Part shown: positions 8,881 through 17,506 of the stretch, piece by piece | Position numbering within the stretch: the first letter of the stretch is position 1 | How the letters are laid out: each line of letters opens with the position of its first letter | Assembly: GCA_020634935.1 (NCBI GenBank) | Contig: JACKAT010000022.1 | Span: forward strand, 16,680-80,679 | DNA length: 64,000 nt | Source of the DNA: Anaerolineales bacterium | Lineage (GTDB): Bacteria; Chloroflexota; Anaerolineae; 4572-78; J111 | Direction of reading: 5' to 3' | Program-made: the position numbers and the translations under genes | Notes under the pieces: generated by a model | What the model saw: only the letters and a program-made list of their open reading frames with translations | Told to the model about the DNA's origin: nothing | Database searches by the model: none

Positions 8881-10827
8881 ATGAGTTCACCTAAACGCAT
8901 TTTAATCGTCGATCCGGAAGAAGAAACAAGGGCTCAACTGGTAGCCGCCTTGAACGATAAAGGCTACAGTGTTTTAACAGCCGTCAATTTAGCCGAGGTC
9001 GATGAGCAATTGAGACAGGCGGTTATTCATCTGGCAGTCACGGAAATCAGCATTGAGGCAGGACAACCCGGACTGGTCTGCGAGCCATTTGAACCAGTAA
9101 AAGCCTTGCGAAAATATAATATTCCTTTTATCGTGTTTAGTCGGCAAGATGATCCGGAGAGTATCCGCCGTGCTTTTACGGTAGAGGGGGCAGAACAACA
9201 TTTTAGTAAACGAGATGATAACGCCCTCTCAGAGCTAATCGCCAAAATAGATAAAGTCTTCTTCAAAATGAAGACCAATTTGAATCTACAGATTAATGGA
9301 TCTCCCGACCCAACAACCATTGCCAAACAGTTAGGCAATCTCAGTGGCCCAGATATCCATCAGCCAACGGACGACGATGTGCGCCATATATTGCAGCAGC
9401 TCTTCCACGAGGATATAAGTATCCATACTTACCCGCTGCTTAAAGACAAAACACAAACCGGCTCTATCCTCTTACGTGTACGTCATAAGCGTCAAGAGGG
9501 CTGGGCCAGACAGGTCGTTGTTAAGCTCAATACTCGCTATGAAATAGAACGCGACATGGCAAATTATCAGCGCCTAAAACCTCATATGGGCGGCAACTTA
9601 TGGGTTGATCTTGAAGAGCCGGCGTATTCTCGCGAATGGGGAGGTATTTTTTATCGTCTCATTGGGGTGAATGATTTAGAAAATATCCGTACTCTGAAAG
9701 AAGTATTTTTGCATGGCGATGTCGAACAGGTAAGCAACCTCTTGAACGCCTTCTTTGAAACCCCTAAGAAGATCTTTCTTTCGGCTGATCGAGAAGCGAT
9801 GAATTTGTTAGAGGTGTATAGCAGGCAACTCAAATTGGAAGCCATTCCATCTAAAGGAAATATATCACTGGCACCGACACTATCCTTTAAGGGTTTGGAC
9901 AAACAATTTCTCAATCCGGTAGTGTGGTTACCGGCGCAAGACCGGGAACAGTTTGAAGTTTTTTCACAGAAGTACCCCTGCTGCAGTTATCTGCGAGGTG
10001 AGAATGTTCTGGTCGAGGATGGAAAGTTTTGGTCGCTTGACTTCGCTCACATCAACGAAGGGCATGCGCTTAACGATTTTGCCGAACTGGAAGCGAATAT
10101 CAAATTCAACCTTATGCCGATGCCGAGTTGGAGAGAGAGATTAGATTTTGAGCAGCGGTTATTGGCTCCGCACGCCCTTACCCAAACAATTGATGGTAAT
10201 CCCCCGTTCGAGGATCAGAATCTCGAGCGGGCTTACCACGCGATTATGATGCTGCGCTGTCTAGCTTCCCAATTGGTGCAGCTAGACAATAATGGCAAAC
10301 CCGAATATTATCAAGCTTTACTCTTTCATACGCTTGATGTTTGGCAAACTAAAGACGATAGCATTATCAAAGAACACGCCCTGCTAGCTGCCGCTCTATT
10401 ATGTGAACGCTTGAACAAATGGCCTAAATGGGATGATACAACTGGGATACCTCTAACTGTACACGGGAAGGATTGCAGGTCTGTTCCACCTCCTACGCCA
10501 CCCGTACCCCTGCCTACCCCGGCCCCAAATCCAACTGTTCAGCCTGATAGGCCCAATCGAACGAAACCCATCGTTGGTGTTTCTGTTATTGCTGCTTTAT
10601 CAATTATTACCCTACTGGTAATGTCGTATTTTGAAGTACCCCTATTTGGCTATGCGGTAGTTCTTGTTTTAATCGTTTTTTTTGCTATTATTTTCTTTGT
10701 TCTAGACGATTTAATTTCGGCCAAGGAGGCCACTCAGAGCTTACAGGAAATGGTATTAGCTCTCCTTAAACAGGTAGGATTTAAAGATAAAAACGAAGCT
10801 GATAACAACAACCATAGTAAGCCTTAG
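8881..10827 (+). CDS. Receiver-like domain (Asp to Glu) fused to a pseudokinase-fold domain and two membrane helices (paralogue 2)
   Basis: A 648-residue paralogue of the preceding gene. ATG 8881 is preferred because GAGGA lies about 9 bases upstream; the frame could open at TTG 8866. The receiver domain (1-127) has RILIVDPEEE, but the segment aligned with GIVDLRL reads AVTEISI, so the acceptor Asp is Glu55; the Thr is Ser (VFSRQDD) and the Lys is kept (HFSKRDD). The kinase-like part (about 160-520) keeps VKLNTRYEIERDMANYQRLKP but has SYLRGENVLVED (about 368-379) in place of HGDLxxxNILVD, then LDFAHINEGHALNDF. A Pro-rich linker leads to two hydrophobic segments (about 560-615) and a short charged tail, so unlike paralogue 1 it is membrane-tethered. 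It lies 73 bp after paralogue 1 and is probably in the same operon. Confidence 0.75.
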   Translation: MSSPKRILIVDPEEETRAQLVAALNDKGYSVLTAVNLAEVDEQLRQAVIHLAVTEISIEAGQPGLVCEPFEPVKALRKYNIPFIVFSRQDDPESIRRAFTVEGAEQHFSKRDDNALSELIAKIDKVFFKMKTNLNLQINGSPDPTTIAKQLGNLSGPDIHQPTDDDVRHILQQLFHEDISIHTYPLLKDKTQTGSILLRVRHKRQEGWARQVVVKLNTRYEIERDMANYQRLKPHMGGNLWVDLEEPAYSREWGGIFYRLIGVNDLENIRTLKEVFLHGDVEQVSNLLNAFFETPKKIFLSADREAMNLLEVYSRQLKLEAIPSKGNISLAPTLSFKGLDKQFLNPVVWLPAQDREQFEVFSQKYPCCSYLRGENVLVEDGKFWSLDFAHINEGHALNDFAELEANIKFNLMPMPSWRERLDFEQRLLAPHALTQTIDGNPPFEDQNLERAYHAIMMLRCLASQLVQLDNNGKPEYYQALLFHTLDVWQTKDDSIIKEHALLAAALLCERLNKWPKWDDTTGIPLTVHGKDCRSVPPPTPPVPLPTPAPNPTVQPDRPNRTKPIVGVSVIAALSIITLLVMSYFEVPLFGYAVVLVLIVFFAIIFFVLDDLISAKEATQSLQEMVLALLKQVGFKDKNEADNNNHSKP

Positions 10828-10914
10828 CATTACCGAATGTCTTTGTAGGTTTTATAAACAACAGAAACTCTCCTCTCAGCTCTTTCAATTTGCGTAATGG
10901 AAAGGAAACTCTAC

Positions 10915-11445
10915 ATGCCCAACTCCCACATTACCATCCGCCCCGCCATCGCTGCCGACGCCGCCCGGCTGGCCGAGTTCGGCGCTCAAGCCTTTGCTGC
11001 GGCCTTTGCCGCCGATAACACCCCGGAAGATATGGCGGCTTACCTGTCCGAAGCCTTCAGCCCAGCCAAACAGCAGGCGGAACTGGCCGATCCGGCCTCG
11101 CGCTTTTTGATTGCGGCAGTAGGGGGCGCAATGGCCGGTTATGCTCAATTAAAGGTGGGATCGGCAGAAGAGGGTGTGACGGGGCGCAATCCAATCGAGC
11201 TGGTGCGCATCTACACCAACTCGGAGCGGATCGGGCAGGGTATCGGCGCGGCGTTGATGAACGCCTGCCTTGAAGCAGCCCGGCAAGGCGGCCACGATGT
11301 AATTTGGTTAGGGGTGTGGGAAAAAAATCACCGAGCGCAGGCTTTTTACCGGCGTTGGGGTTTTATGAAGGTGGGCACCCACATCTTTCAACTCGGTGCG
11401 GATGCCCAAACTGATTGGATTCTTCAGCGGCAGGTCAATGAATAA
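10915..11445 (+). CDS. GNAT-family N-acetyltransferase
   Basis: A 176-residue single-domain acetyltransferase that transfers acetyl from acetyl-CoA to an unknown amine. The N-terminus ITIRPAIAADAARLAEFGAQAF is the usual GNAT opening. The acetyl-CoA-binding loop is SERIGQGIGAALMNACLEAA (motif A, R/QxxGxG/A form), followed by GHDVIWLGVWEKNHRAQAFYRRWGF, the conserved motif B. ATG 10915 is chosen because AAGGAAA lies just upstream; an in-frame ATG at 10897 would add six residues. The small size and single domain suggest a protein-, antibiotic- or metabolite-modifying enzyme that cannot be named further. It lies 87 bp after the membrane-tethered receiver-like gene and may or may not share its transcript. 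Confidence 0.88.
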   Translation: MPNSHITIRPAIAADAARLAEFGAQAFAAAFAADNTPEDMAAYLSEAFSPAKQQAELADPASRFLIAAVGGAMAGYAQLKVGSAEEGVTGRNPIELVRIYTNSERIGQGIGAALMNACLEAARQGGHDVIWLGVWEKNHRAQAFYRRWGFMKVGTHIFQLGADAQTDWILQRQVNE

Positions 11446-11466
11446 GGCCCAAAACGGCTTGTCTAC

Positions 11467-12138
11467 TTAGGAACTACTGGCGGCGGCTTGCCGGCCTCGA
11501 GTCAGGTTCTGGCGGGTGTTGACCACCCACTTGCGAACCGCCGGGATACGCAAGACCAGCATAATCGTTAAGAGGACACCGTAGATCAACGGTTCACGGA
11601 TGTCTGACTTGACCAGCCAGATGAAGTGAATGACGGCCAAAACACCGGCGGTGTAAACAAATCTATGAAGTCGTTTCCAGTTTTTACGGAGCGTGCGCAT
11701 CGACCACTGGTTTGATGTGAGCGCTAAGGCTAGCAAAATCACAAAAGCGGCAAAGCCAACCAGGGCGTAACGCTTCTCAAACGTTGCCTCATAAACCGCC
11801 CACAAATTTAGACTGTTAGAAACTAAGCCATTGTCCACGATAAAAATCAAAAAGTGGATGGCGGCGTACATAAACGCATAATTGCCCAGCGGTTTGCGCA
11901 GGGGGAGCACCTGCTTAAAGCCAAATAGCGTGTTAACCGGCGTACAGGCCAATGACAGCATCAGCAAGATGATCGCCGCCTTACCGGTGCGGAAGGTAGC
12001 TTCCTGAAACGGGTTAATTAACAGGGCGGTTTGGCCCTGCCAAAAGTCCCAGGCCAGCCAGACCAGGGGAAACAAGGCGCCCAGATGAGTAATAATTTGG
12101 AGTGGAGTCCAACTGTTTTTTGCATTGCGTTTAGCCAT
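11467..12138 (-). CDS. msrQ: MsrQ-like heme-binding membrane subunit
   Basis: A 223-residue integral membrane protein of the ferric-reductase-like/YedZ family. It passes electrons from the respiratory chain or flavin to the periplasmic methionine-sulfoxide reductase MsrP. Five or six hydrophobic helices are visible. His residues in helices (AAIHFLIFIVD, HRFVYTAGVLAVIHFIW) fit heme b ligands, and the segments PLRKPLGNYAF and RTLRKNWKRLHR are typical of the family. Its start overlaps the stop of msrP by one base (TAATG), so the two are translationally coupled. The gene names rest on the pair as well as the motifs. Confidence 0.9.
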   Translation of the reverse strand: MAKRNAKNSWTPLQIITHLGALFPLVWLAWDFWQGQTALLINPFQEATFRTGKAAIILLMLSLACTPVNTLFGFKQVLPLRKPLGNYAFMYAAIHFLIFIVDNGLVSNSLNLWAVYEATFEKRYALVGFAAFVILLALALTSNQWSMRTLRKNWKRLHRFVYTAGVLAVIHFIWLVKSDIREPLIYGVLLTIMLVLRIPAVRKWVVNTRQNLTRGRQAAASSS

Positions 12139-13100
12139 TAGAAATTCTCCCTCAAATCCATGCCTTCATATAGGTACGCCACCTCGTCACCATAGCCGTT
12201 GAAAGGTAGGGTATCGCGCCGGCCAAACTCGCCAATGCGGCGTTCGGTGGCCTGTGACCAGCGGGGGTGGGGTACCTCAGGGTTAACATTGGCGTAGAAG
12301 CCATACTCGTTGGGGGCGGCCGCCATCCACAGCGAGACCGGCATCGTGTCTACCAGTTCGATTTTTACAATCGATTTAATACTTTTAAAGCCATACTTCC
12401 AGGGTACAACCAGCCGGAACGGCGCGCCGTTTTGAGGCAGCAGATCCTTGCCATACAGTCCCGTAGCCATCGTTGCCAGCGGATTCATAGCTTCATCCAG
12501 CCGTAGACCTTCGACATAAGGCCAGTTGTACCAGCCGCTGTTCTGGCCGGGTAGCTGGTCGGAATCATAAATCGTTTCAAACCGAACGTATTTAGCCTGA
12601 GCGGTTGGCTCGACCTCTTTGAGAACCTCGGACAGCGAGAAACCCAGCCAAGGAATGACCATCGACCAACCCTCGACGCAGCGCAGGCGATAGACGCGCT
12701 CTTCCTGACTAAATTTCGTGCGCAGATCATCGATATCGTACGTTTTAGGCTTGTTGACCAGCCCGCCCACCTCAACCTGCCACGGTGACGATTTGAAACC
12801 CTGGGCTAAACCGGCGACACCCTCTTTGCTGGTGGTAAATTCATAGAAGTTGTTGTAACTGGTCACCGCCCCAAAAGGGGTTAATTCATCGCCGAGTTCG
12901 TCGATGGTGGCGCTGACCTTTAAATCGTCAGGCTGGGCGGCTTGGGCATTGGCGCCGGATGCAGTTGAGCCGAATTGGTTACCGCATGCGGAGAGCACGG
13001 CTGCACTAGCGGCCAGCGCGCCAATGCCAACCATAAACTTACGCCGGGAAAGGTAGATGTGTTCGGGTGTAATTTCTGATGAATTGATTTTTGTCGCCAT
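12138..13100 (-). CDS. msrP: MsrP-like molybdopterin methionine-sulfoxide reductase catalytic subunit
   Basis: A 320-residue exported molybdoenzyme of the sulfite-oxidase fold (YedY/MsrP), which repairs oxidized Met in envelope proteins. The N-terminus has a twin-arginine signal ([15 protein letters not shown]) that ends in LSACG, so it may also be lipidated. The molybdenum-ligand Cys is in [19 protein letters not shown] (about residues 136-154). Further family segments are [20 protein letters not shown] and [17 protein letters not shown]. The ATG at 13100 follows GGAGATAAT. The lipobox-like end of the signal is a mild departure from the soluble proteobacterial enzyme. It is upstream of msrQ in the same operon. 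Confidence 0.93.
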   Translation of the reverse strand: MATKINSSEITPEHIYLSRRKFMVGIGALAASAAVLSACGNQFGSTASGANAQAAQPDDLKVSATIDELGDELTPFGAVTSYNNFYEFTTSKEGVAGLAQGFKSSPWQVEVGGLVNKPKTYDIDDLRTKFSQEERVYRLRCVEGWSMVIPWLGFSLSEVLKEVEPTAQAKYVRFETIYDSDQLPGQNSGWYNWPYVEGLRLDEAMNPLATMATGLYGKDLLPQNGAPFRLVVPWKYGFKSIKSIVKIELVDTMPVSLWMAAAPNEYGFYANVNPEVPHPRWSQATERRIGEFGRRDTLPFNGYGDEVAYLYEGMDLRENF

Positions 13101-13119
13101 ATTATCTCCAAATCGAGTG

Positions 13120-13252
13120 AGCGTTCAGCCGTTAGCTATCAACTATCAGCTTTTTTTAATTTACCAGATTTTCGGGCTACAGAGCGAGTCATGATGACCC
13201 AAAGGTAGCTTTAGTAACAAAGCTGACGGCTGAAAGCTGATAGCTGAACGCT
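13120..13252. repeat. AGCTGATAGC-family inverted repeat upstream of msrP
   Basis: GCGTTCAGCCGTTAGCTATC near 13121 pairs with GATAGCTGAACGC near 13238-13251, with AGCTGACGGCTGAAAGC inside. A second, related composite (GTCGGCTATCAGCGCTCAGCC ... AGCTGATAGCCGACCGCC) follows at 13415-13556. Both lie in the gap between the divergent msrP and LysM genes. Confidence 0.6.
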
Positions 13253-13414
13253 TACAAAAGTCGATTACTTCGTAACTTACTTTATATGCTTACTCTATGA
13301 CAATATTCTTATGAAATTATTAAATCTTACAAATTGGGCTATAAACTTGGCAAGATAGTCCAAAATAATTATGATAACCAGGTTATTGGTAGCGGAACTA
13401 GACCTGTAAAGTAA

Positions 13415-13556
13415 GTGGTCGGCTATCAGCGCTCAGCCGTCAGCTTTATAAAAAAGATAACAAAGATAATTTTGAGTAATCATTATCGGCTTTGTCACCC
13501 AAGAATTGGCCAAAATAAGCCAAAAGCTGATAGCCGACCGCCAAGGGCCGAACGCT
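13415..13556. repeat. Second AGCTGATAGC-family inverted repeat
   Basis: GTCGGCTATCAGC (about 13418) is the inverted partner of GCTGATAGCCGAC (about 13526). The element lies 45 bp before the TTG start of the LysM-protein gene. Between the two copies (13253-13414) is an AT-rich stretch, the likely place for the promoters of the two divergent genes; no clear -35/-10 pair stands out. Confidence 0.55.
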
Positions 13557-13600
13557 AATCCCAGGAAACCTTACAGGATTTAAAGTCGTGGAGTAACGTC

Positions 13601-14470
13601 TTGATCAATTCGCTCAGACGATTTTTTCAAAATTTTGGGGCTTTGGTGGTGACAACGTCGATGTTGGTCTTGACCTTCGCCGGGATCGGCTTTGTGGCGC
13701 TGTCGGTGGTGACTGGCAGCAACTTTGGACCGGCTGGTAACACCACTATAACCCTGCCAACACCTCAGCCAACCGCAACTGTGGCCATTATAGGAACGCC
13801 TGATTCTTCGACGAAAATTGACTTTAAGGATGCGGCATTAGGTTTTGCCTTGGAATACCCGCGAGAGTGGCAGATCAATGAACGAGGGTTGTCAGTGGTT
13901 TTCGCGCCATCGGCGGGCGGGCTTGACCCCACTCAACTAACGGACACGTCGATGTGGATCGGCATCCCGGCCGACAACACGGTCGAACCGGCTAATTTAT
14001 TGACCCACTTGCAGTATACGCTGGCCCCTAACAGTACCATCACCAATCGGGAAACCGTCGTCATTGGCGGCCGAGTCTGGCGCTCAACAGAATTTAGTTT
14101 TGATAACGAAGCTATGGGCGGCCCGGTCACCGCTAAAATTGCCGCTACGGCTAAGGATGAGGTGGGTTACTATGTAGTCTCCCTGGCCCCGTCGGCCAAG
14201 TGGGCGGCAGCTCAACCTTTTTTTAATGAAATTCTCGACAGTTTTGCGTTCACCGCTGAAGCCGTTTTGCGTCCAACCGACGCCACCCCGCCGCCTACGC
14301 CCACGGCCACGCCTACACCGGTCGTCTATATTGTCCAATCCGGCGATTCACTGGGCTACATCGCCTCTATTTACGGCGTGACCGTAGAGGCGCTCAGCGT
14401 GCGCAACGGCATCGATGATCCACGCCGGTTACAAGTAGGGGCCCGGTTGATTATTCCATTGAAACGATAG
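13601..14470 (+). CDS. Membrane-anchored protein with C-terminal LysM domain
   Basis: A 289-residue envelope protein. A single hydrophobic segment near residues 14-38 is followed by a Pro/Thr linker and a globular region (about 65-215) opening with KIDFKDAALGFALEYPREW, which recalls PsbP/lipoprotein-type domains that recognise exported ligands. A second Pro/Thr stalk (PTPTATPTP) leads to a LysM domain (YIVQSGDSLGYIASIYGVTVEALSVRNGI ... GARLIIPL) that should bind peptidoglycan or similar glycans. The start is TTG 13601, with GGAG about 9 bases upstream. An AraC regulator gene starts 2 bp after the stop. The central domain has no assigned function. Confidence 0.8.
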   Translation: MINSLRRFFQNFGALVVTTSMLVLTFAGIGFVALSVVTGSNFGPAGNTTITLPTPQPTATVAIIGTPDSSTKIDFKDAALGFALEYPREWQINERGLSVVFAPSAGGLDPTQLTDTSMWIGIPADNTVEPANLLTHLQYTLAPNSTITNRETVVIGGRVWRSTEFSFDNEAMGGPVTAKIAATAKDEVGYYVVSLAPSAKWAAAQPFFNEILDSFAFTAEAVLRPTDATPPPTPTATPTPVVYIVQSGDSLGYIASIYGVTVEALSVRNGIDDPRRLQVGARLIIPLKR

Positions 14471-14472
14471 TT

Positions 14473-15330
14473 ATGGCGACTCTCGATCACCAAGAAAAAG
14501 TCAAGTTTTGGCAAGCTCAGGATATCGGCGGGGTCGATCTGCTGCGGGCGACCTACTTTACCCACACCTTTTCAAGACACGTTCATAATGGTTATGCCAT
14601 CGGCATCATCGAGCGCGGGGCAGAGACATTTTACTATCGCGGCGCGACGCACGTGGCCCCGGCCGGCAGCGTAGTAGTGATCAATCCTGACGAAGTTCAC
14701 ACCGGCCAGGCTGTCGTCACCGAAGAAGGGTGGAGCTACCGGATGCTATACCCGGAGACAGCGTTGTTGCAGCAAGCAGCGCAATCCGCGTTTGAGGGCT
14801 GGCGGGGCATCCCTAATTTTACCAACCCAGTCATTTGGGATGAGGCGTTGGTGCCGCTCATCCGCCGGTTGCACGTAACGCTGGAAACATCGGCCTCACC
14901 CTTAGAGCGAGAAACCGCGTTTATCTCCACCCTGGTTCAACTGATTGCCCGGCACGCTACAGGATGGGTTGAACCTCGCCACCTCGACGGCTCGACCCGC
15001 AGCATCAATTGGGCGAGGGAATATTTGGAAGCGCATTTCGATGAAAATATCTCGTTGGAACAGTTGGCCAGTATCGCCAATTTAAGTCCTTATCACTTTA
15101 CCCGCACATTCAGTCAGGTTGTTGGGTTGCCACCCCACGCTTATCTCAACCACATTCGGGTTGAGCGAGCCAAAAATCTCTTGACTCATGGGTTCCCCAT
15201 CGCCCACATTGCCGCCGAAACCGGCTTTGTTGATCAAAGTCACTTTACCCGCCGCTTTAAGCGGACCGTCGGCGTCACCCCCGGCCAATATGCTCTGAAC
15301 AGCAAGAATGTACAAGACGATTTAGCTTGA
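14473..15330 (+). CDS. AraC-family transcription regulator
   Basis: A 285-residue regulator with an N-terminal cupin-like sensor (HVHNGYAIGIIERGAETFYYRG, residues about 38-60, followed by VVVINPDEVHTGQA). The C-terminal pair of helix-turn-helix units (about 185-280) has LEQLASIANLSPYHFTRTF and IAHIAAETGFVDQSHFTRRF and ends VGVTPGQY, the AraC/XylS signature. It starts 2 bp after the LysM gene and precedes azlCD by about 300 bp. AraC proteins of this type are often next to azlC homologues, so it may control the export genes; that link is inference from position. The effector is unknown. Confidence 0.92.
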   Translation: MATLDHQEKVKFWQAQDIGGVDLLRATYFTHTFSRHVHNGYAIGIIERGAETFYYRGATHVAPAGSVVVINPDEVHTGQAVVTEEGWSYRMLYPETALLQQAAQSAFEGWRGIPNFTNPVIWDEALVPLIRRLHVTLETSASPLERETAFISTLVQLIARHATGWVEPRHLDGSTRSINWAREYLEAHFDENISLEQLASIANLSPYHFTRTFSQVVGLPPHAYLNHIRVERAKNLLTHGFPIAHIAAETGFVDQSHFTRRFKRTVGVTPGQYALNSKNVQDDLA

Positions 15331-15344
15331 GTTGATAGAATAGA

Positions 15345-15613
15345 GATTAGGTAACTGGAAGTTGGGTAATTGGAGTAGGACTTACGCAGTTGGGTGTGTC
15401 GAACCAGGTGACAGTCACTTTTGCCGAAAATGAACGTCCGTTTAAGCCCCAACAAGTCGATTTATCGCGTCTAAGTGACTGTCACCTTTTGAACTGCGTA
15501 ACTCATATGGAGATTGGGGAGATTAAGTCATTAGAGCTTAACAGTTTAATCCTCCAATGACCTTATTCCCTTATCTCCAATCTCCTTATCTCTAATCTCC
15601 AGTCTCCAATCTC
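15345..15613. repeat. Composite repeat: GGAGAT-family arms with a nested AGGTGACAGTCACTT element
   Basis: The outer arms are GAGATTAGG/TTGGAG words at 15345-15376 and CTCCAATCTCC words at 15570-15613. Nested inside (15380-15502) is a second element with ends ACTTACGCAGTT and AACTGCGTAACT and inner arms AGGTGACAGTCACTT (15406-15420) and AAGTGACTGTCACCT (15473-15487). A copy of the nested element lies in the opposite orientation at 51232-51329. It separates the AraC gene from azlC. Confidence 0.75.
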
Positions 15614-15629
15614 TTGAAAGGACTCGACG

Positions 15630-16373
15630 ATGACTCAAGCGAATATAGACACCCCTTCTTTAATTACTCCTTCGCCGTTTTCCGAATTTTTGGCCGGGGC
15701 GAGAGACTCGTTTCCGTTAATTGTCGGGGCGATCCCGTTTGGGATTATCTTTGGGACGCTAGCCTTAAGCAGCGGGCTGTCATTTACCGGCGCTATGGCC
15801 ATGTCGGCTCTGGTGTTTGCCGGTTCAGCTCAATTCATTGCGCTGGGGTTGGTGGCCGCTGGCACAGCCTGGCCGATTATCGTACTGACAACATTTGTGG
15901 TTAATTTACGTCACATTTTGTATTCCGCCACCTTGGCTCCGCATGTACGTCATCTGCCCAAGCAGTGGCAAGCACCGTTGGCCTTTTGGTTGACTGATGA
16001 AACATTTTTAGTGGTGGTCAAACGCTATACACAGCAGCCGTTATCGCGCCATAATCAGTGGTATTATCTCGGCTCGGCGCTGTTTATGTATATCAACTGG
16101 CAAGTTTGTACCTTCTTAGGATTGACCGTGGGCCAAATGCTGCCGAATGCCGCGGCGTGGGGCTTAGATTTCGCCATGCCGGTAACGTTCATCGGCATGG
16201 TCATTCCCTACCTGAAAAACCGGCCGATGGTGGCCGCGGTCGTCGCTGCCGGGGTCGTCGCTTTGGTGGCTCAGCCCGTTCCCCATAAATTGGGGTTGAT
16301 GATCGCCACTCTAGTTGGAATCGCCACAGGAATGATCGTTGAACAGTGGGGTAAACCGGAGGTTTTACCATGA
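15630..16373 (+). CDS. azlC: AzlC-family branched-chain amino acid exporter, large subunit
   Basis: A 247-residue membrane protein, the larger half of the two-part AzlCD exporter that moves branched-chain amino acids (or analogues) out of the cell. Characteristic early sequence: [26 protein letters not shown], then [26 protein letters not shown]. The conserved [12 protein letters not shown] follows near residues 93-104 and [10 protein letters not shown] near 119-128. Seven or so hydrophobic helices are visible. Its stop overlaps the azlD start by 4 bp (ATGA), which indicates coupled translation. The start at 15630 follows GAAAGGACTCGACG, an acceptable ribosome site. Confidence 0.94.
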   Translation: MTQANIDTPSLITPSPFSEFLAGARDSFPLIVGAIPFGIIFGTLALSSGLSFTGAMAMSALVFAGSAQFIALGLVAAGTAWPIIVLTTFVVNLRHILYSATLAPHVRHLPKQWQAPLAFWLTDETFLVVVKRYTQQPLSRHNQWYYLGSALFMYINWQVCTFLGLTVGQMLPNAAAWGLDFAMPVTFIGMVIPYLKNRPMVAAVVAAGVVALVAQPVPHKLGLMIATLVGIATGMIVEQWGKPEVLP

Positions 16374-16690
16374 ATGAACTCTATTTAATCGCCGGAATGG
16401 CCGTAGTAACCTTTGTCATTCGCTACTCGATGTTTGCCGTGGCCGGCCGTTTTGAATTTTCAACCCGACTAACTGAGGCGCTTCGCTACGTACCGCCGAC
16501 GGTGTTGACAGCGATTATTGTTCCGTCGGTATTAATGCCAGGCGGCGAGTCGATTGACCTGAGTTGGACCAACGCTTACCTGGTCGGCGCGGTAGCGGCA
16601 ATGGGGCTTGGATGGGTGAGTAACAATCTATTGCTGACGATTGTAGGGGGTATGGCCGTATTTTTGAGTTGGCAGTGGCTAGTGGGGTAG
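16370..16690 (+). CDS. azlD: AzlD-family branched-chain amino acid exporter, small subunit
   Basis: A 106-residue protein with about four membrane helices that forms the small half of the AzlCD exporter. Family segments are [17 protein letters not shown] (about residues 13-29), [16 protein letters not shown] (about 38-53) and a C-terminal helix with [18 protein letters not shown]. It overlaps azlC by four bases and is the last gene of this run; an 84-bp gap leads to an M23 peptidase gene. Confidence 0.92.
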   Translation: MNELYLIAGMAVVTFVIRYSMFAVAGRFEFSTRLTEALRYVPPTVLTAIIVPSVLMPGGESIDLSWTNAYLVGAVAAMGLGWVSNNLLLTIVGGMAVFLSWQWLVG

Positions 16691-16774
16691 AATTGACGCC
16701 CTAAAAAATTTATGTAAACTCTCTCCAGGGTATCAAATTTAAGAATTTTGTCCCACTACGGCTAGCCTAAAAAG

Positions 16775-17506
16775 ATGATACGTTCGATTAAACGTTTTCT
16801 GACCACTCTGCTCCTTGTGGCGGGATGTACTCTACTTTTGTTTTGCGCCTCGTCATCACGAGTGCGTAATTTTAGCTGGTTTCGCTATATTTACAGCCAG
16901 CATAGCAGCGTCGATTTACCGGTAGCGACCAGCTTAGAGCAGTGCGCCGCCGCGCCGTTTGTAATGCCCACAAGCGGCTGGATTGGCATTGTCTACGGTG
17001 ACAGCATTCTTGGCACGCAAAATCATTCGGGTTTAGATATTTTTGGGCTGGAGGGTAATGGGGTAACGCCGGTTTACGCCGCGTATGACGGCTATTTGAC
17101 TCGCCTGCCGGAGTGGACCAGCGCAGTGATTATTCGCCATCCGCAGGATCCGCTGGAACCGGATCGGCAGATTTGGAGTTTTTACACTCATATGGCTGAT
17201 GAGGCCGGCCACAGCTACATTATCAACCAGATTCCGCCCGGCACATTTGAACTGCCGGTCAAGCAAGGCACTTTATTGGGTTATCAGGGGGATTACAACG
17301 GCCAATCGTGGCGCTCGATTGACACACACCTGCATTTTAGCCTGGTGTTAGACGACGGCTACGGTAAATTCCTCAATGAAACCGACATCGCTAATACGAT
17401 TGATCCTTCCCCTTACCTGGGTATGCGGCTCAACACGCACTGCGCCGATAGGCCGCCGGTTTGCCGGCCCGATTACACCTGTTCGCCGCTGGATTTAGGG
17501 TCGTAG
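16775..17506 (+). CDS. M23-family metallopeptidase (LytM-like), membrane-anchored
   Basis: A 243-residue exported protein with an N-terminal hydrophobic signal/anchor (TTLLLVAGCTLLLFCAS, about residues 9-26). The cysteine in VAGC could be a lipobox. The peptidase part shows the zinc ligands of M23 enzymes: HSGLD (about 88-92) and HLHFSL (about 189-194), with VYAAYDGYLTRL between. It probably cleaves peptide bridges in the cell wall or has a related structural role. Two C-terminal CxxxxxC-type pairs (CADRPPVC, CRPDYTC) may be disulfides. The 3' end overlaps the convergent histidine-kinase gene by 34 bp, so no terminator fits between them. Confidence 0.85.
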   Translation: MIRSIKRFLTTLLLVAGCTLLLFCASSSRVRNFSWFRYIYSQHSSVDLPVATSLEQCAAAPFVMPTSGWIGIVYGDSILGTQNHSGLDIFGLEGNGVTPVYAAYDGYLTRLPEWTSAVIIRHPQDPLEPDRQIWSFYTHMADEAGHSYIINQIPPGTFELPVKQGTLLGYQGDYNGQSWRSIDTHLHFSLVLDDGYGKFLNETDIANTIDPSPYLGMRLNTHCADRPPVCRPDYTCSPLDLGS

